A DNA stretch of 64,000 bases from Pseudomonas bohemica (GTDB lineage Bacteria > Pseudomonadota > Gammaproteobacteria > Pseudomonadales > Pseudomonadaceae). Location: contig NZ_NKHL01000115.1 in the NCBI RefSeq assembly GCF_002934685.1, positions 1 through 64,000 on the forward strand, written 5' to 3'. The translations under genes and the position numbers were made by a program. Below are positions 1 through 8,426 of the stretch, in pieces. Under the pieces are notes generated by a model, which was given only the letters and a program-made list of their open reading frames with translations, was not told the origin of the DNA and did no database searches. Position 1 is the first letter of the stretch. Each line of letters starts with the position of its first letter.

Positions 1-24
1 TATCAGGCCGACCTGGTAAAAGCA

Positions 25-46
25 CGGCCTGCCTGACGGCAGGCCG
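25..46. terminator. Hairpin at the left edge
   Basis: Perfect stem CGGCCTGCC (25-33) / GGCAGGCCG (38-46) with loop TGAC. On the minus strand TGCTTTTACC follows, so it may end a transcript of the small-gene region; T-run is short. Confidence 0.45.
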
Positions 47-139
47 TTACCGGCCCGCACACAAAAAATCTGACAGTCCCGTTACGACGGCAGCGAAGAT
101 GGAGTGTCAGCCAGCCCATCTGGAATCACACCACCGCGT

Positions 140-340
140 TCGATGCCGTCGTATCCTCCGACGTTTCCCACAACGATCAGGTCGCTCTTCGAACCTCGTC
201 TACTCAATCTTTTGGATTGCTCTACCGACGCGATAGCTCAGACAACGCAAATCGCGACTTGGGTGCAGGCTTGGGCAGAACAATGGAGCGGCACCGCCCA
301 TAACGGATATGCCGCCAATTTCCGACCTCCCCTAACAAAC
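140..340 (+). repeat. Long dispersed repeat, short copy
   Basis: Core GCCGTCGTATCCTCCGACG (about 146), AATCGCGACTTGGGTGCAGGC (about 249) and tail CATAACGGATAT (about 299) align in the same order with 30060-30440. It has no coding potential beyond a chance frame. Confidence 0.5.
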
Positions 341-402
341 GGCCAAAAAAATGGGCAACCGAAGTCGCCCAAAATGCCTTGCGTGCTCTTTTTATTCGAG
401 AC

Positions 403-519
403 TCAATCCTTGCCGCGCTTGTGCGAGTCTCTACAGATGAACAATGCCAGCCCAGCAAAAAAACTTAGAATCAGCATCACCGTCATGACACCGGCGATCA
501 CCGCATGATCGAGAACCAT
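403..519 (-). CDS. 38-residue membrane protein, CcoM-like (cbb3 oxidase accessory subunit candidate)
   Basis: Seen: a 38-codon frame from ATG at 519 to a stop at 403, with a strong ribosome site (AGGAGGGG) about 7 bases upstream. The protein is MVLDHAVIAG..., one hydrophobic helix (about residues 7-28), then a short charged tail RDSHKRGKD, so a single-pass inner-membrane protein. Known: CcoM of Pseudomonas cbb3-type cytochrome oxidase is a single-helix protein of about this size that helps assembly or stability of the complex. From memory it has a similar acidic start, hydrophobic middle and Asp-Ser/Ala-His-Lys end. Inference: a CcoM homologue or paralogue. An ANR/FNR-type palindrome centred 72 bases upstream supports a role in low-oxygen respiration. 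The open frame on the opposite strand (104-508) is a shadow. Confidence 0.6.
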   Translation of the reverse strand: MVLDHAVIAGVMTVMLILSFFAGLALFICRDSHKRGKD

Positions 520-557
520 GAGCGCCCCTCCTGCTGTGACCCTGTTCAATGGGTGCA

Positions 558-598
558 GATTAACCAGAGAGGGATCGGGGAGTGTTGACGCAGGTCAA
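558..598 (-). promoter_or_regulatory. Candidate ANR/FNR-dependent class II promoter
   Basis: The 14-base palindrome TTGACGCAGGTCAA (585-598) fits the ANR/Dnr/FNR site TTGAY-N4-RTCAA. Reading leftward towards the small gene at 519, a hexamer TTAATC (558-563) is centred 31 bases downstream of the box. With a start near 550 the box sits at -41.5 and the hexamer at -10.5, the geometry of a class II activated promoter. No good -35 is present, as expected for an activator-dependent promoter. Seen in sequence; activity is inferred. Confidence 0.55.
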
Positions 599-653
599 TG
601 CCGCGCACTGTGAGGGGCAGCGCACTGACCGGGCGTTAATAGAGAAAGGAGGT

Positions 654-815
654 CTAGCGTTTCTTCGGTTTGTTCTTGCTTTTCTTTTTAGCCTTGCCCA
701 GCGGCATCGCCTGTTCGAAGGCCTGACGCATTTCGTTGAGCCGCTTGTCGTTAAGATCGTGAACACGCTTGGCGCGCTCGACGCTCAGGTCCACCAGTTT
801 TCCGTCATCGCTCAT
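654..815 (-). CDS. Small basic hypothetical protein (53 aa)
   Basis: Start chosen at ATG 815 (MSDDGKLVDL), with GAG in reasonable position; an upstream in-frame ATG at 848 would add 11 residues. The protein has an acidic N-terminus, a helical, heptad-like middle (about residues 12-36, rich in Glu, Arg and Leu) and ends in a strongly basic tail of Lys, Asn, Pro and Arg. No signal peptide or membrane segment. The function is unknown. The basic tail would suit binding of nucleic acid or ribosome, but nothing in the sequence proves it. It lies between the CcoM-like gene and the next hypothetical on the same strand. Confidence 0.55.
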   Translation of the reverse strand: MSDDGKLVDLSVERAKRVHDLNDKRLNEMRQAFEQAMPLGKAKKKSKNKPKKR

Positions 816-881
816 GGCGTGCTGCTCTCGAATGCTCAATGGCAACAATAATGCGCAATCACGGGACTGCTGACCAGCACC

Positions 882-1277
882 TCAAACTTTCAAATCCACC
901 CATAACCCCTGACGCGGTTCGTCGTCGATGATTGGCACTACCGGCACGGTGTTGTCAGCATTGAGGAAATCGCCAGGGATGTCTGGCCCGGTGTGAGCAT
1001 TTTGCTGCAAGGTTTCTTGAGTACCTGCCTCGGCGTCTTCGTCCAGATCGGGGTGACGGTCGGCGGTGCGGCGGTCACGGTGGCGTCTTTGCTGTCGGCG
1101 TCGTTCTTCGCGCAGCAGCAACTGAGCCTGCTCGGGATCGCGTTCGCCCATATCGATCGTGCTTTCGCTGGAACTCGGCTGCACGGGCGCGACGGGGGGA
1201 ATGTCGGGCGTGGGTTTGACCGGGTCCTGCTGCGCAGTGATAGGGGCCGCGCTCAAGGGAATCAGCGGTGGCAGCAT
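882..1277 (-). CDS. Hypothetical proline-rich/low-complexity protein (131 aa)
   Basis: Starts MLPPLIPLSA, then a Pro/Val/Ala-rich stretch (residues 13-35), an acidic-then-arginine-rich helical middle (about 45-75, run of ERRRQQRRH), and a C-terminal part ending WVDLKV. Family memory: conserved in Pseudomonas just upstream of rapA, often mislabelled aspartate-semialdehyde dehydrogenase in older annotations; it has no such domain. Predicted cytoplasmic and partly disordered. Divergent from rapA across a 206-base gap. Function unknown. Confidence 0.6.
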   Translation of the reverse strand: MLPPLIPLSAAPITAQQDPVKPTPDIPPVAPVQPSSSESTIDMGERDPEQAQLLLREERRRQQRRHRDRRTADRHPDLDEDAEAGTQETLQQNAHTGPDIPGDFLNADNTVPVVPIIDDEPRQGLWVDLKV

Positions 1278-1422
1278 GGTAATGGTCTCCTGTTATCAAG
1301 CTGTCGGCTGCCGGTTCGTCGACTTGAGCCGTGTAACGAAGAAGTTTCGACTATGTTTTTCGCAACTAGTGCCGGCCCCAGCCCACCGGCCCAATAAATA
1401 CGGCCGTTTTTACAATGTAGCT

Positions 1423-1451
1423 TTGGCGCGGGCGGCTTGTTCCGTTACCAT
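1423..1451 (+). promoter_or_regulatory. Possible sigma70 promoter of rapA
   Basis: TTGGCG (1423-1428) and TACCAT (1446-1451) are separated by 17 bases and lie about 33 bases before the rapA start. Both hexamers keep the most conserved positions only in part, so this is a tentative reading. Confidence 0.35.
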
Positions 1452-1483
1452 AGTCGGCTTTTTCAAGGCGGGAGTCAGGCAGC

Positions 1484-4330
1484 ATGGCGCAGCAGTATCA
1501 ACCGGGGCAACGCTGGATTAGCGACAGCGAAGCCGAGCTGGGTTTAGGCACCGTTCTGGCACAGGACGGCCGCTTGTTGACCGTGCTCTATCCGGCCACT
1601 GGCGACACCCGCCAGTATGCATTGCGCAATGCGCCGCTCACGCGTGTGCGTTTCTCGCCGGGTGACACCATCACCCATTTCGAGAACTGGAAAATGACCG
1701 TTCGCGAAGTCGAGGACGTCGATGGTCTGCTGGTCTATCACGGCCTGAACGCGCAGAACCAGCAGGTGACCCTGCCGGAAACCCAACTTTCTAACTTCAT
1801 TCAGTTCCGTCTGGCCAGCGACCGTCTGTTCGCCGGCCAGATCGACCCGCTGCCCTGGTTCTCCCTGCGTTACCACACGCTCGAACACACCAGCCGCCAG
1901 CTGCAATCCTCGCTATGGGGTCTGGGCGGTGTTCGCGCCCAGCCTATCGCCCACCAATTGCACATCGCCCGCGAAGTCGCCGACCGTATCGCCCCACGCG
2001 TTCTGCTGGCCGATGAAGTGGGTCTGGGCAAGACCATCGAAGCCGGCCTGGTGATCCATCGCCAGCTGCTGTCCGGCCGCGCCAGCCGCGTGCTGATCCT
2101 GGTTCCGGAAAACCTCCAGCACCAGTGGCTGGTCGAAATGCGCCGCCGCTTCAACCTGCAGGTCGCGCTGTTCGATGCCGAGCGATTCATCGAGAGCGAT
2201 GCCAGCAACCCGTTCGAAGACACGCAGTTGGCGCTGGTTTCGTTGGAGTGGCTGGTCGAAGACGAAAAGGCCCAGGACGCATTATTTGCGGCGGGCTGGG
2301 ACCTGCTGGTGGTCGACGAAGCGCACCATCTGGTCTGGCATGAAGACAAAGCCAGCCCTGAATACTCGCTGGTCGAGCAACTGGCCGAAGTCATTGCTGG
2401 CGTGCTGCTACTCACCGCGACCCCGGAACAGCTGGGTCAGGACAGCCACTTCGCCCGTCTGCGCCTGCTTGATCCGAACCGCTTCCACGACCTGCATGCC
2501 TTTCGCGCCGAAAGCGAGAACTATCGCCCGGTCGCCGAAGCCGTCCAGGAACTGCTCGATCAAGGTCGGCTGTCGCCTCAGGCGCACAAGACCATTCAAG
2601 GTTTCCTCGGTGCCGAAGGCGAATCCCTTCTGGCCGCTGTGGCCGATGGCGACACCGAAGCCAGCGCGCGGCTGATCCGTGAGCTGCTGGATCGTCATGG
2701 CACCGGTCGCGTGCTGTTTCGCAACACCCGCGCCGCCGTACAAGGCTTCCCGGAGCGCAAGCTGCATCCGTATCCGCTGCCCTGCCCGGCTGAATATCTG
2801 GAGCTGCCGATTGGCGATCACGCTGATCTGTACCCGGAAGTCAGCTTCCAGGCCCAAGGTGAGACCAGCGAAGAAGAACGCTGGTGGCGCTTCGATCCGC
2901 GCGTCGACTGGCTTATCGATACGCTCAAGATGCTCAAGCGCGTCAAGGTGCTGGTAATCTGCGCCCACGCCGAAACCGCGATGGACCTGGAAGACGCCCT
3001 GCGCGTGCGTTCCGGCATTCCGGCAACCGTGTTCCATGAAGGCATGAATATTCTGGAACGTGACCGCGCCGCGGCGTATTTCGCCGACGAAGAGTTCGGT
3101 GCTCAGGTGCTGATCTGCTCGGAAATCGGCAGTGAGGGCCGCAACTTCCAGTTCTCCCATCATCTGGTGCTGTTCGACCTGCCTGCGCACCCGGACCTGC
3201 TGGAACAGCGTATCGGTCGCCTGGACCGCATCGGCCAGAAGCACGTCATCGAGCTGCACGTGCCGTATCTTGAAACCAGCCCGCAAGAGCGCCTGTTCCA
3301 GTGGTATCAGGAAGCGTTGAATGCCTTCCTTAATACCTGCCCGACCGGTAACGCCCTGCAACATCAATTCGGCCCGCGTCTGTTGCCGTTGCTCGAAGGT
3401 GGCGACGATGACGACTGGAAAGTCCTGATCGCCGAAGCCCGTGCCGAGCGCGAGCGTCTGGAAAGCGAGCTGCACACCGGTCGCGACCGCCTGCTGGAAC
3501 TCAACTCCGGCGGCGCTGGCGAAGGTGATGCGCTGGTCGAAGCGATCCTGGAGCAGGACGATCAATTCACCCTGCCGATCTACATGGAAACCCTGTTCGA
3601 CGCGTTCGGTATCGACAGTGAAGATCATTCGGAGAACGCCCTGATCCTCAAACCGAGCGAGAAGATGCTCGACGCCAGCTTCCCGTTGGGCGACGACGAA
3701 GGCGTAACCATCACCTACGACCGCAATCAGGCGCTGTCTCGCGAGGACATGCAGTTCATCACCTGGGAACACCCGATGGTGCAAGGCGGCATGGATCTGG
3801 TGCTGTCCGGTTCCATGGGCAATACCGCTGTGGCGCTGATCAAGAACAAGGCGCTTAAACCTGGCACCGTGCTCCTTGAACTGCTCTACGTCAGTGAGGT
3901 AGTGGCCCCGCGTTCGCTGCAACTGGGTCGCTACCTGCCGCCAGCTGCGCTGCGCTGCCTGCTGGATGCCAACGGCAACGATCTGTCGGGCCGCGTGTCG
4001 TTCACGACCCTGAATGACCAGTTGGAAAGCGTGCCTCGTGCCAGCGCCAACAAGTTCATTCAGGCTCAGCGCGATGTGTTGAATCCGCAGATCAACGCAG
4101 CTGAAAGCAAGATCGCGCCGAAACACGCCGAGCGCGTGGCCGAGGCGCAGCGTCGCCTGGCGGCGGACACCGACGAAGAACTGGCCCGCCTGACCGCCCT
4201 GCAAGCGGTCAACCCGACGGTACGCGACAGCGAGCTCACCGCCCTGCGCGAACTGCGCGAGCAAGGATTGGCGATGCTGGACAAGGCAGCGTTGCGGCTG
4301 GAGGCGATTCGGGTGCTGGTCGCAGGCTGA
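1484..4330 (+). CDS. rapA: RNA polymerase-associated ATPase RapA (HepA)
   Basis: Swi2/Snf2-family ATPase that binds core RNA polymerase and helps recycle it after transcription. The 948-residue length matches the family (about 950-970). N-terminal Tudor-like region (about 1-110). ATPase lobe 1 with the Walker A segment LLADEVGLGKT near residue 174 and motif II VVDEAHH near 275. Lobe 2 has GSEGRNFQ near 550 and the arginine-finger motif RIGRLDRIGQ near 577. The C-terminal third is the RapA-specific spacer and Swi/Rad-interacting region. ATG at 1484 follows GGGAG at a suitable distance. It stands alone as a transcription unit, followed by a REPIN. As recalled, P. aeruginosa has the same neighbours (PA3308-PA3311). 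Confidence 0.97.
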   Translation: MAQQYQPGQRWISDSEAELGLGTVLAQDGRLLTVLYPATGDTRQYALRNAPLTRVRFSPGDTITHFENWKMTVREVEDVDGLLVYHGLNAQNQQVTLPETQLSNFIQFRLASDRLFAGQIDPLPWFSLRYHTLEHTSRQLQSSLWGLGGVRAQPIAHQLHIAREVADRIAPRVLLADEVGLGKTIEAGLVIHRQLLSGRASRVLILVPENLQHQWLVEMRRRFNLQVALFDAERFIESDASNPFEDTQLALVSLEWLVEDEKAQDALFAAGWDLLVVDEAHHLVWHEDKASPEYSLVEQLAEVIAGVLLLTATPEQLGQDSHFARLRLLDPNRFHDLHAFRAESENYRPVAEAVQELLDQGRLSPQAHKTIQGFLGAEGESLLAAVADGDTEASARLIRELLDRHGTGRVLFRNTRAAVQGFPERKLHPYPLPCPAEYLELPIGDHADLYPEVSFQAQGETSEEERWWRFDPRVDWLIDTLKMLKRVKVLVICAHAETAMDLEDALRVRSGIPATVFHEGMNILERDRAAAYFADEEFGAQVLICSEIGSEGRNFQFSHHLVLFDLPAHPDLLEQRIGRLDRIGQKHVIELHVPYLETSPQERLFQWYQEALNAFLNTCPTGNALQHQFGPRLLPLLEGGDDDDWKVLIAEARAERERLESELHTGRDRLLELNSGGAGEGDALVEAILEQDDQFTLPIYMETLFDAFGIDSEDHSENALILKPSEKMLDASFPLGDDEGVTITYDRNQALSREDMQFITWEHPMVQGGMDLVLSGSMGNTAVALIKNKALKPGTVLLELLYVSEVVAPRSLQLGRYLPPAALRCLLDANGNDLSGRVSFTTLNDQLESVPRASANKFIQAQRDVLNPQINAAESKIAPKHAERVAEAQRRLAADTDEELARLTALQAVNPTVRDSELTALRELREQGLAMLDKAALRLEAIRVLVAG

Positions 4331-4340
4331 CCAGCGGCAT

Positions 4341-4432
4341 CCTGCAGGAGCGCGCTTGCCGGCGATAACGGAGTGACAGTCAACGTATTTGTGACTGATG
4401 CACCACCATCGCGGGCAAGCGCGTTCCCACAA
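4341..4432. repeat. REPIN, family 1 (GAGCGCGCTTGCC...GCGA)
   Basis: Two inverted REP cores (GGAGCGCGCTTGCCGGCGA and the complement TCGCGGGCAAGCGCGTTCC) flank about 50 variable bases. The second arm has one change from the common core, so this copy is slightly decayed. Sits directly after the rapA stop and may fold in the mRNA tail. Confidence 0.85.
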
Positions 4433-4623
4433 GGGCTTGCCTGGTTTCCTCTCGCATTCTCGACGCATCAGCCTGATCAAGCCGGCCACACCGACAGCCA
4501 TCCCGGTAGCCATCGCCGCGTCTTGCGACGGCAGCAGAAAGCAGCGCTGCGCATCGACACTGTGAACGGGTTGCAGGCGTAGGTTGCACCAAGTTGAAGA
4601 TGTGAAATCTTTTCAGGCTTGTC

Positions 4624-4681
4624 GAAGCTTTCCCGGGTCATTCACGAGGTAGATATACCTCGTCGAAAGATGACCAGCTTC
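4624..4681 (+). ncRNA. Unidentified nested hairpin element (candidate structured RNA)
   Basis: Three consecutive perfect stems nest: GAAGCT (4624-4629) with AGCTTC (4676-4681), GGTCAT (4636-4641) with ATGACC (4670-4675), and CGAGGTA (4645-4651) with TACCTCG (4656-4662) around a GATA loop. The two outer right arms are directly adjacent, leaving a 6-base bulge on the left only. No T-tract follows, so it is not a normal terminator. It lies about 160 bases before the YkgJ-type gene. RNA status and direction are inferred. Confidence 0.35.
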
Positions 4682-4841
4682 CGGCCCCCTCGCTGGTCCT
4701 GCAGTCTCGGTCCTCTGCGCCGTTGCAGGTCATTCACAGGCAGAAATATATTTTCCGCGCCCGCTTCCCAAGCCCACCGGGAAGCCTAGAATATCGCCGG
4801 ATCGCTCCCCCCTCCCCCGATCCATTCTCCGGTTTATATCC

Positions 4842-5222
4842 ATGTCCGACGTCAGTCCGTGCCTGAGTTGTGGTGCCTGCTGTTCACACTTTCGCGTGTC
4901 TTTTTATTGGGGAGACTGCGCATCGGCAGGGGGAACGGTGCCCGATGAACTGGTCAGCAGCATCAGTCCCAGTCGGGTAGCGATGCTTGGCACCGACTGC
5001 AAATCCCCCCGCTGCACCGCGCTGGTAGGCGAAGTGGGCACCGCCGTCAGCTGCTCGATTTATGAACAACGCTCCAGCACGTGCCGTGAATTCGACGCCT
5101 CCTGGGCTGATGGTCAGCACAATCCGGATTGCGACGCAGCCCGCGCGGCATTCGGCCTGCTGCCGATTGAGCGGGTGACGGGTGCCGAAGTCCCTCCTGC
5201 TGAGTCAGTAATAGCCGCTTAG
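4842..5222 (+). CDS. YkgJ-family cysteine-cluster protein
   Basis: 126 residues with the family's cysteine pattern: CLSCGACCSHF at residues 7-17, then C26, C53, C58, C71, C80 and C96, expected to hold zinc or an Fe-S centre. Cytoplasmic; the precise role of the family is not established. The start ATG has only a weak ribosome site (CCGGTTTATATCC before ATG), which suggests low expression or structural control. The neighbours rapA and the c-di-GMP enzyme match the order I recall in P. aeruginosa (PA3308, PA3310, PA3311). Confidence 0.85.
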   Translation: MSDVSPCLSCGACCSHFRVSFYWGDCASAGGTVPDELVSSISPSRVAMLGTDCKSPRCTALVGEVGTAVSCSIYEQRSSTCREFDASWADGQHNPDCDAARAAFGLLPIERVTGAEVPPAESVIAA

Positions 5223-5369
5223 AACTTTTAGCAATAGCCTTATCGCGAAATAGTCGGTACGTCCGTCCCCAAACAGCTGTTTAAAAATTGACGAGTCCTA
5301 TAATCATTTCAAAGTGCCATCAGTTACCCAGACTGATGTATCTCCAGCAGTGGACACATGGAGCGTGCT

Positions 5370-7661
5370 ATGGATTGGCTGGGTTTGCATTTTTTACCTT
5401 CCATGCCGGCAAACGGACGGATACTGCTGCAATGTAGCCACAACCCGCCGCTGATTCTGCTGGCTTACCTGGTGGCCTGTGCGGCGAGCTTCGCCACACT
5501 GGACATGGCCGAGCGGATCGGCCACGTCGATAACGTCAACGCCAGACTTCGCTGGCGCGCGCTGGGCGCCCTGTGCCTCGCCGTGGGCATATGGGCCATG
5601 CACTTCATCAGCATGCTGTCCTTCCGGGCGCCGCTGGATACCCACTACGATCTCCCTGTGACCATCGCCTCACTGGCCATCGCGCTGGTGTCGGGGATGG
5701 TGGCGATGGAAGCCCTCAGCTATCCGCAACTGCGGCCCGGCCATTACCTGGCCGCATCGGTGTGCATGGGGCTGGGTATCACGGCGATGCACTATCTCGG
5801 CATGTCGGCCATGCATTCGAGCGCTACGCAGTATTACGAGCCGGTACGCTTTGCCGGTTCGATCCTGGTCGCTATCGCCAGCAGTCTCGCGGCGCTGATC
5901 CTGGCCATTCGCCTGCGCCGGGGAAGCGGGATGTTCCATCAACTGCTCAAATACGGCGCCAGCCTGGTGCTGGGCGCCGGCATCGTCAGCACGCATTTCA
6001 TGGGTATGTGGGCGTTGCATCTGGTAGTCCCGGACGGCACGCAAATGCAGATGCCTGCTACCGAGAACAGTCTGCAACTTAGCCTGACCATTGCCCTGAT
6101 CGTGATGCTGATCATTGCCGGCAGCGTCAGCGCTGCGCTGGCCGACAAGAAGCTGCAAGCCAAAGAACATGACCTGCGCCGCGTCAACGCCTTGCTGAGC
6201 CAGCTCGATCAGGCGCGAGCATCGTTGCAGCAAGTGGCGCATTACGACGCGCTGACGAACCTGATCAACCGTCGTGGCTTCAATCAGATCTTCGCCGAAC
6301 GCCTGATGGAGCAGAATCTGGCGAATGGCATGCTCGCGGTAATGTTTCTCGATGTGGACCACTTCAAGCGCATCAACGACAGTCTCGGCCACGACGCTGG
6401 CGATGAATTGTTGAAGGTCATCGCCGGGCGCATTCGCGGCGCCACCCGGGCCAATGATGTGGTGGCGCGCTTCGGTGGCGACGAATTCTGCATTCTGATC
6501 GCCCTGCAGGACATCGAAGAAGCCCGCCAGATGGCCCAACGGGTGATGACCAAGATGAAGGACCCGATCGCCCTCGCCGGTCGCCGCATGGTCATGACCA
6601 CCAGCATCGGCGTCAGCATCTACCCTGCCGATGGCGACACCTGCGACGAGTTGCTGAAGAACGCTGACCTGGCGCTTTATCAATCCAAAGGCAATGGCCG
6701 CAACACCCTGTACTTTTTCAATGAAGCGCTGAAAAACAAGGCGAGCCTGGCGCTGCATCTGGAGGAGCAACTGCGCAACGCGCTGACTGAAGGACAGGGC
6801 TTGCAGCTGTTTTATCAACCCATCGTCGATCTGCAGACCGGACACGTCGCCAAGCTCGAAGCCTTGGTGCGTTGGCAGCATCCGCTCCACGGCTTGCTGA
6901 CACCTGACCGCTTCATCGCCATCGCCGAGACCAACGGCTTGATCGCTGAGCTGGACAACTGGGTCTTGCGCCAGGCCTGCATGGATCTCGCGCAGTTGTG
7001 CGACAACGGTTTCGAGAAGCTGGTAATTGCCGTGAACTGTTCTGCGCTGAATCTGGCTCGCGAGGAGCTGGCGCAGGAAATCGATGCTGCCCTCAAGGAA
7101 GCCGGCGTGCCGCCGCAGAGGCTGGAACTGGAAGTCACGGAAAACGCCCTGATGGGCAACATCAGCAATACCGTGCTGCTGCTCAACGAGATCCGGAAAC
7201 TGGGGGTGGCGCTGTCCATCGACGACTTCGGCACCGGCTATTCATCGCTGGCCTATCTCAAACGCCTGCCACTGGACACGGTCAAGATCGACCGCTCATT
7301 CATCATCGACATCCCCACCTCCACGCAGGATATGGAGATCGTTCAAGCCATCATCGTCATGGCTCACACGTTGCACTTGAAGGTGGTGACGGAGGGCGTG
7401 GAAACCCCGGCGCAGCTGGAGTTCCTCAGCGAGTACGGTTGCAATTACGTGCAAGGGTATCTGTTCAGCAAACCCGCACCACTGGAAGCGCTAAGACCGC
7501 TGGTGCAGCAACTCAACCAACGCAAACCCTCCGAACTGTGGCCGTCGACTCACCTGCTGGACGCCGTGGAAATGAGCATGGGCGAACCGATCAGGCCAGG
7601 GGGACGCCGAGAAACCGGCCATCCCCGTCCTGATCGTTTCCGCTCCCGTCCGCATCGCTAG
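5370..7661 (+). CDS. nbdA: MHYT-GGDEF-EAL cyclic-di-GMP turnover membrane protein (NbdA-like)
   Basis: Inner-membrane c-di-GMP enzyme. The N-terminal MHYT sensor (about residues 15-255, seven helices) carries repeated motifs MHFISM, MHYLGMSAMH and THFMGMWALH, whose His/Met residues are thought to bind copper and sense NO, CO or O2. A diguanylate cyclase domain follows with an intact RFGGDEF near residue 368, and a phosphodiesterase domain with EALVRW near 497, ELEVTENALM and DDFGTGYSSL. P. aeruginosa NbdA has a degenerate AGDEF, so this copy may keep both activities. ATG at 5370 is preferred over ATG 5358 because GGAG stands 6 bases before it. The C-terminal 35 residues are Arg/Pro-rich with no known role. 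Single-gene unit. Confidence 0.9.
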   Translation: MDWLGLHFLPSMPANGRILLQCSHNPPLILLAYLVACAASFATLDMAERIGHVDNVNARLRWRALGALCLAVGIWAMHFISMLSFRAPLDTHYDLPVTIASLAIALVSGMVAMEALSYPQLRPGHYLAASVCMGLGITAMHYLGMSAMHSSATQYYEPVRFAGSILVAIASSLAALILAIRLRRGSGMFHQLLKYGASLVLGAGIVSTHFMGMWALHLVVPDGTQMQMPATENSLQLSLTIALIVMLIIAGSVSAALADKKLQAKEHDLRRVNALLSQLDQARASLQQVAHYDALTNLINRRGFNQIFAERLMEQNLANGMLAVMFLDVDHFKRINDSLGHDAGDELLKVIAGRIRGATRANDVVARFGGDEFCILIALQDIEEARQMAQRVMTKMKDPIALAGRRMVMTTSIGVSIYPADGDTCDELLKNADLALYQSKGNGRNTLYFFNEALKNKASLALHLEEQLRNALTEGQGLQLFYQPIVDLQTGHVAKLEALVRWQHPLHGLLTPDRFIAIAETNGLIAELDNWVLRQACMDLAQLCDNGFEKLVIAVNCSALNLAREELAQEIDAALKEAGVPPQRLELEVTENALMGNISNTVLLLNEIRKLGVALSIDDFGTGYSSLAYLKRLPLDTVKIDRSFIIDIPTSTQDMEIVQAIIVMAHTLHLKVVTEGVETPAQLEFLSEYGCNYVQGYLFSKPAPLEALRPLVQQLNQRKPSELWPSTHLLDAVEMSMGEPIRPGGRRETGHPRPDRFRSRPHR

Positions 7662-7796
7662 CGCTTACAAACACCGCGCTCCTTTAGGCGCCGAACGTTA
7701 AATCACTGTGATCTTTCGCTACCCAGCACCTGATCGCAGTTACCGACCTACCCACTTCGCCATCATTGGCGCACCAAAATGGAACGCCAGATTGCG

Positions 7797-8096
7797 TCAT
7801 GCCCGTTCCTGGATCAGCACCCATGGCGCCACGACCACCGCCCACAGCGGTGGATCACGCTCGAGCAGGTCCAAAGCCTTTGATTCAGAGACCTTGCCGA
7901 CTTCAGCGCTTTGCAGCCATCGAGCCACTTTCGCCTGAGCATTGTCAGCAAAAGCCTCTGCAACGGCGATCAAATCCTGCGAAGGCTCGACCCACAACAG
8001 GGCACCTTTGGCAAAAAATGGCTGCAGCTCCATCCAGGTGATCGATGCCGTTTCGCCAAGCAGTTTGGCATAGAGGGTGCTAGGTTCTTGCTTCAT
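7797..8096 (-). CDS. DUF2288 family protein
   Basis: 99 residues from ATG 8096 (MKQEPSTLYA); a GTG at 8105 would add three. Recognised by the conserved segments TLYAKLLGETA, WMELQPFFAKG, LLWVEPSQDL and LERDPPLWAVVVAPWVL. The family is a small cytoplasmic protein of unknown function found in gammaproteobacteria and cyanobacteria. No signal peptide or transmembrane segment. Convergent with the upstream c-di-GMP gene and divergent from braC. Confidence 0.85.
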   Translation of the reverse strand: MKQEPSTLYAKLLGETASITWMELQPFFAKGALLWVEPSQDLIAVAEAFADNAQAKVARWLQSAEVGKVSESKALDLLERDPPLWAVVVAPWVLIQERA

Positions 8097-8105
8097 GGGT
8101 TTCAC

Positions 8106-8426
8106 CGTTTGGAAAATCGGCGCAATGATACCGTCGGCCTTCCCGCGCTCAAACCCGGATTCAAGTGATTGATTGCAGAGAACTTCGCTCAGGCCGATAG
8201 GTTGAACAACCCCGTTGGGGAGTCGACCGGCTTGATTGTGTATCTTTCTTTCGATTAAGCGACATCAATAGGTTTTGCCCCCTGCTGCTAGCTTTTCAAG
8301 CGCTCAACCGGCGCTCTAAACTGTTCCGGTACAGTTGCTGGGGGTATGGCCTGGAAAAAATCAATCCGGTCCTGCAGCTTCTGGCCGTCAGGATTATAAA
8401 AACTACAAACGCAAGAGTGGAGCATC
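8106..8426. other. Leader/promoter region of braC (321 bases)
   Basis: No gene found. Contains two small adjacent hairpins near 8202-8222 (GGTTGAACAACC and CCCCGTTGGGG) and the ribosome site GGAG 7 bases before braC. I could not place a convincing -35/-10 or sigma54 pair. The region carries the promoter for the high-level braC transcript and for the divergent DUF2288 gene. Confidence 0.4.

Larger units (their letters stand above)
4331..4841. other. 511-base intergenic region with REPIN and a structured element
   Basis: No gene is supported here. It holds a family-1 REPIN just after rapA (4341-4432), a small hairpin (AAGAT-GTGAA-ATCTT), a nested three-stem structure at 4624-4681 and a partial direct repeat of its left arm: GGTCATTCAC at 4636-4645 recurs at 4728-4737. 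The long leader before the YkgJ gene could be a 5' UTR or could encode a small RNA. Confidence 0.5.

Noticed and set aside
104..508. 134-codon frame opposite the CcoM-like gene
   Set aside because: No ribosome site or family; the repeat and the minus-strand gene explain the sequence.
4341..4432. CRISPR-like repeats
   Set aside because: REPINs are paired inverted cores scattered between genes, not arrays of evenly spaced direct repeats.
2408..4513. 701-codon frame antisense to rapA
   Set aside because: High-GC shadow of the rapA coding strand; rapA is clear.
8106..8426. Sigma54 promoter before braC
   Set aside because: No TGGCAC-N5-TTGC pair with correct spacing.
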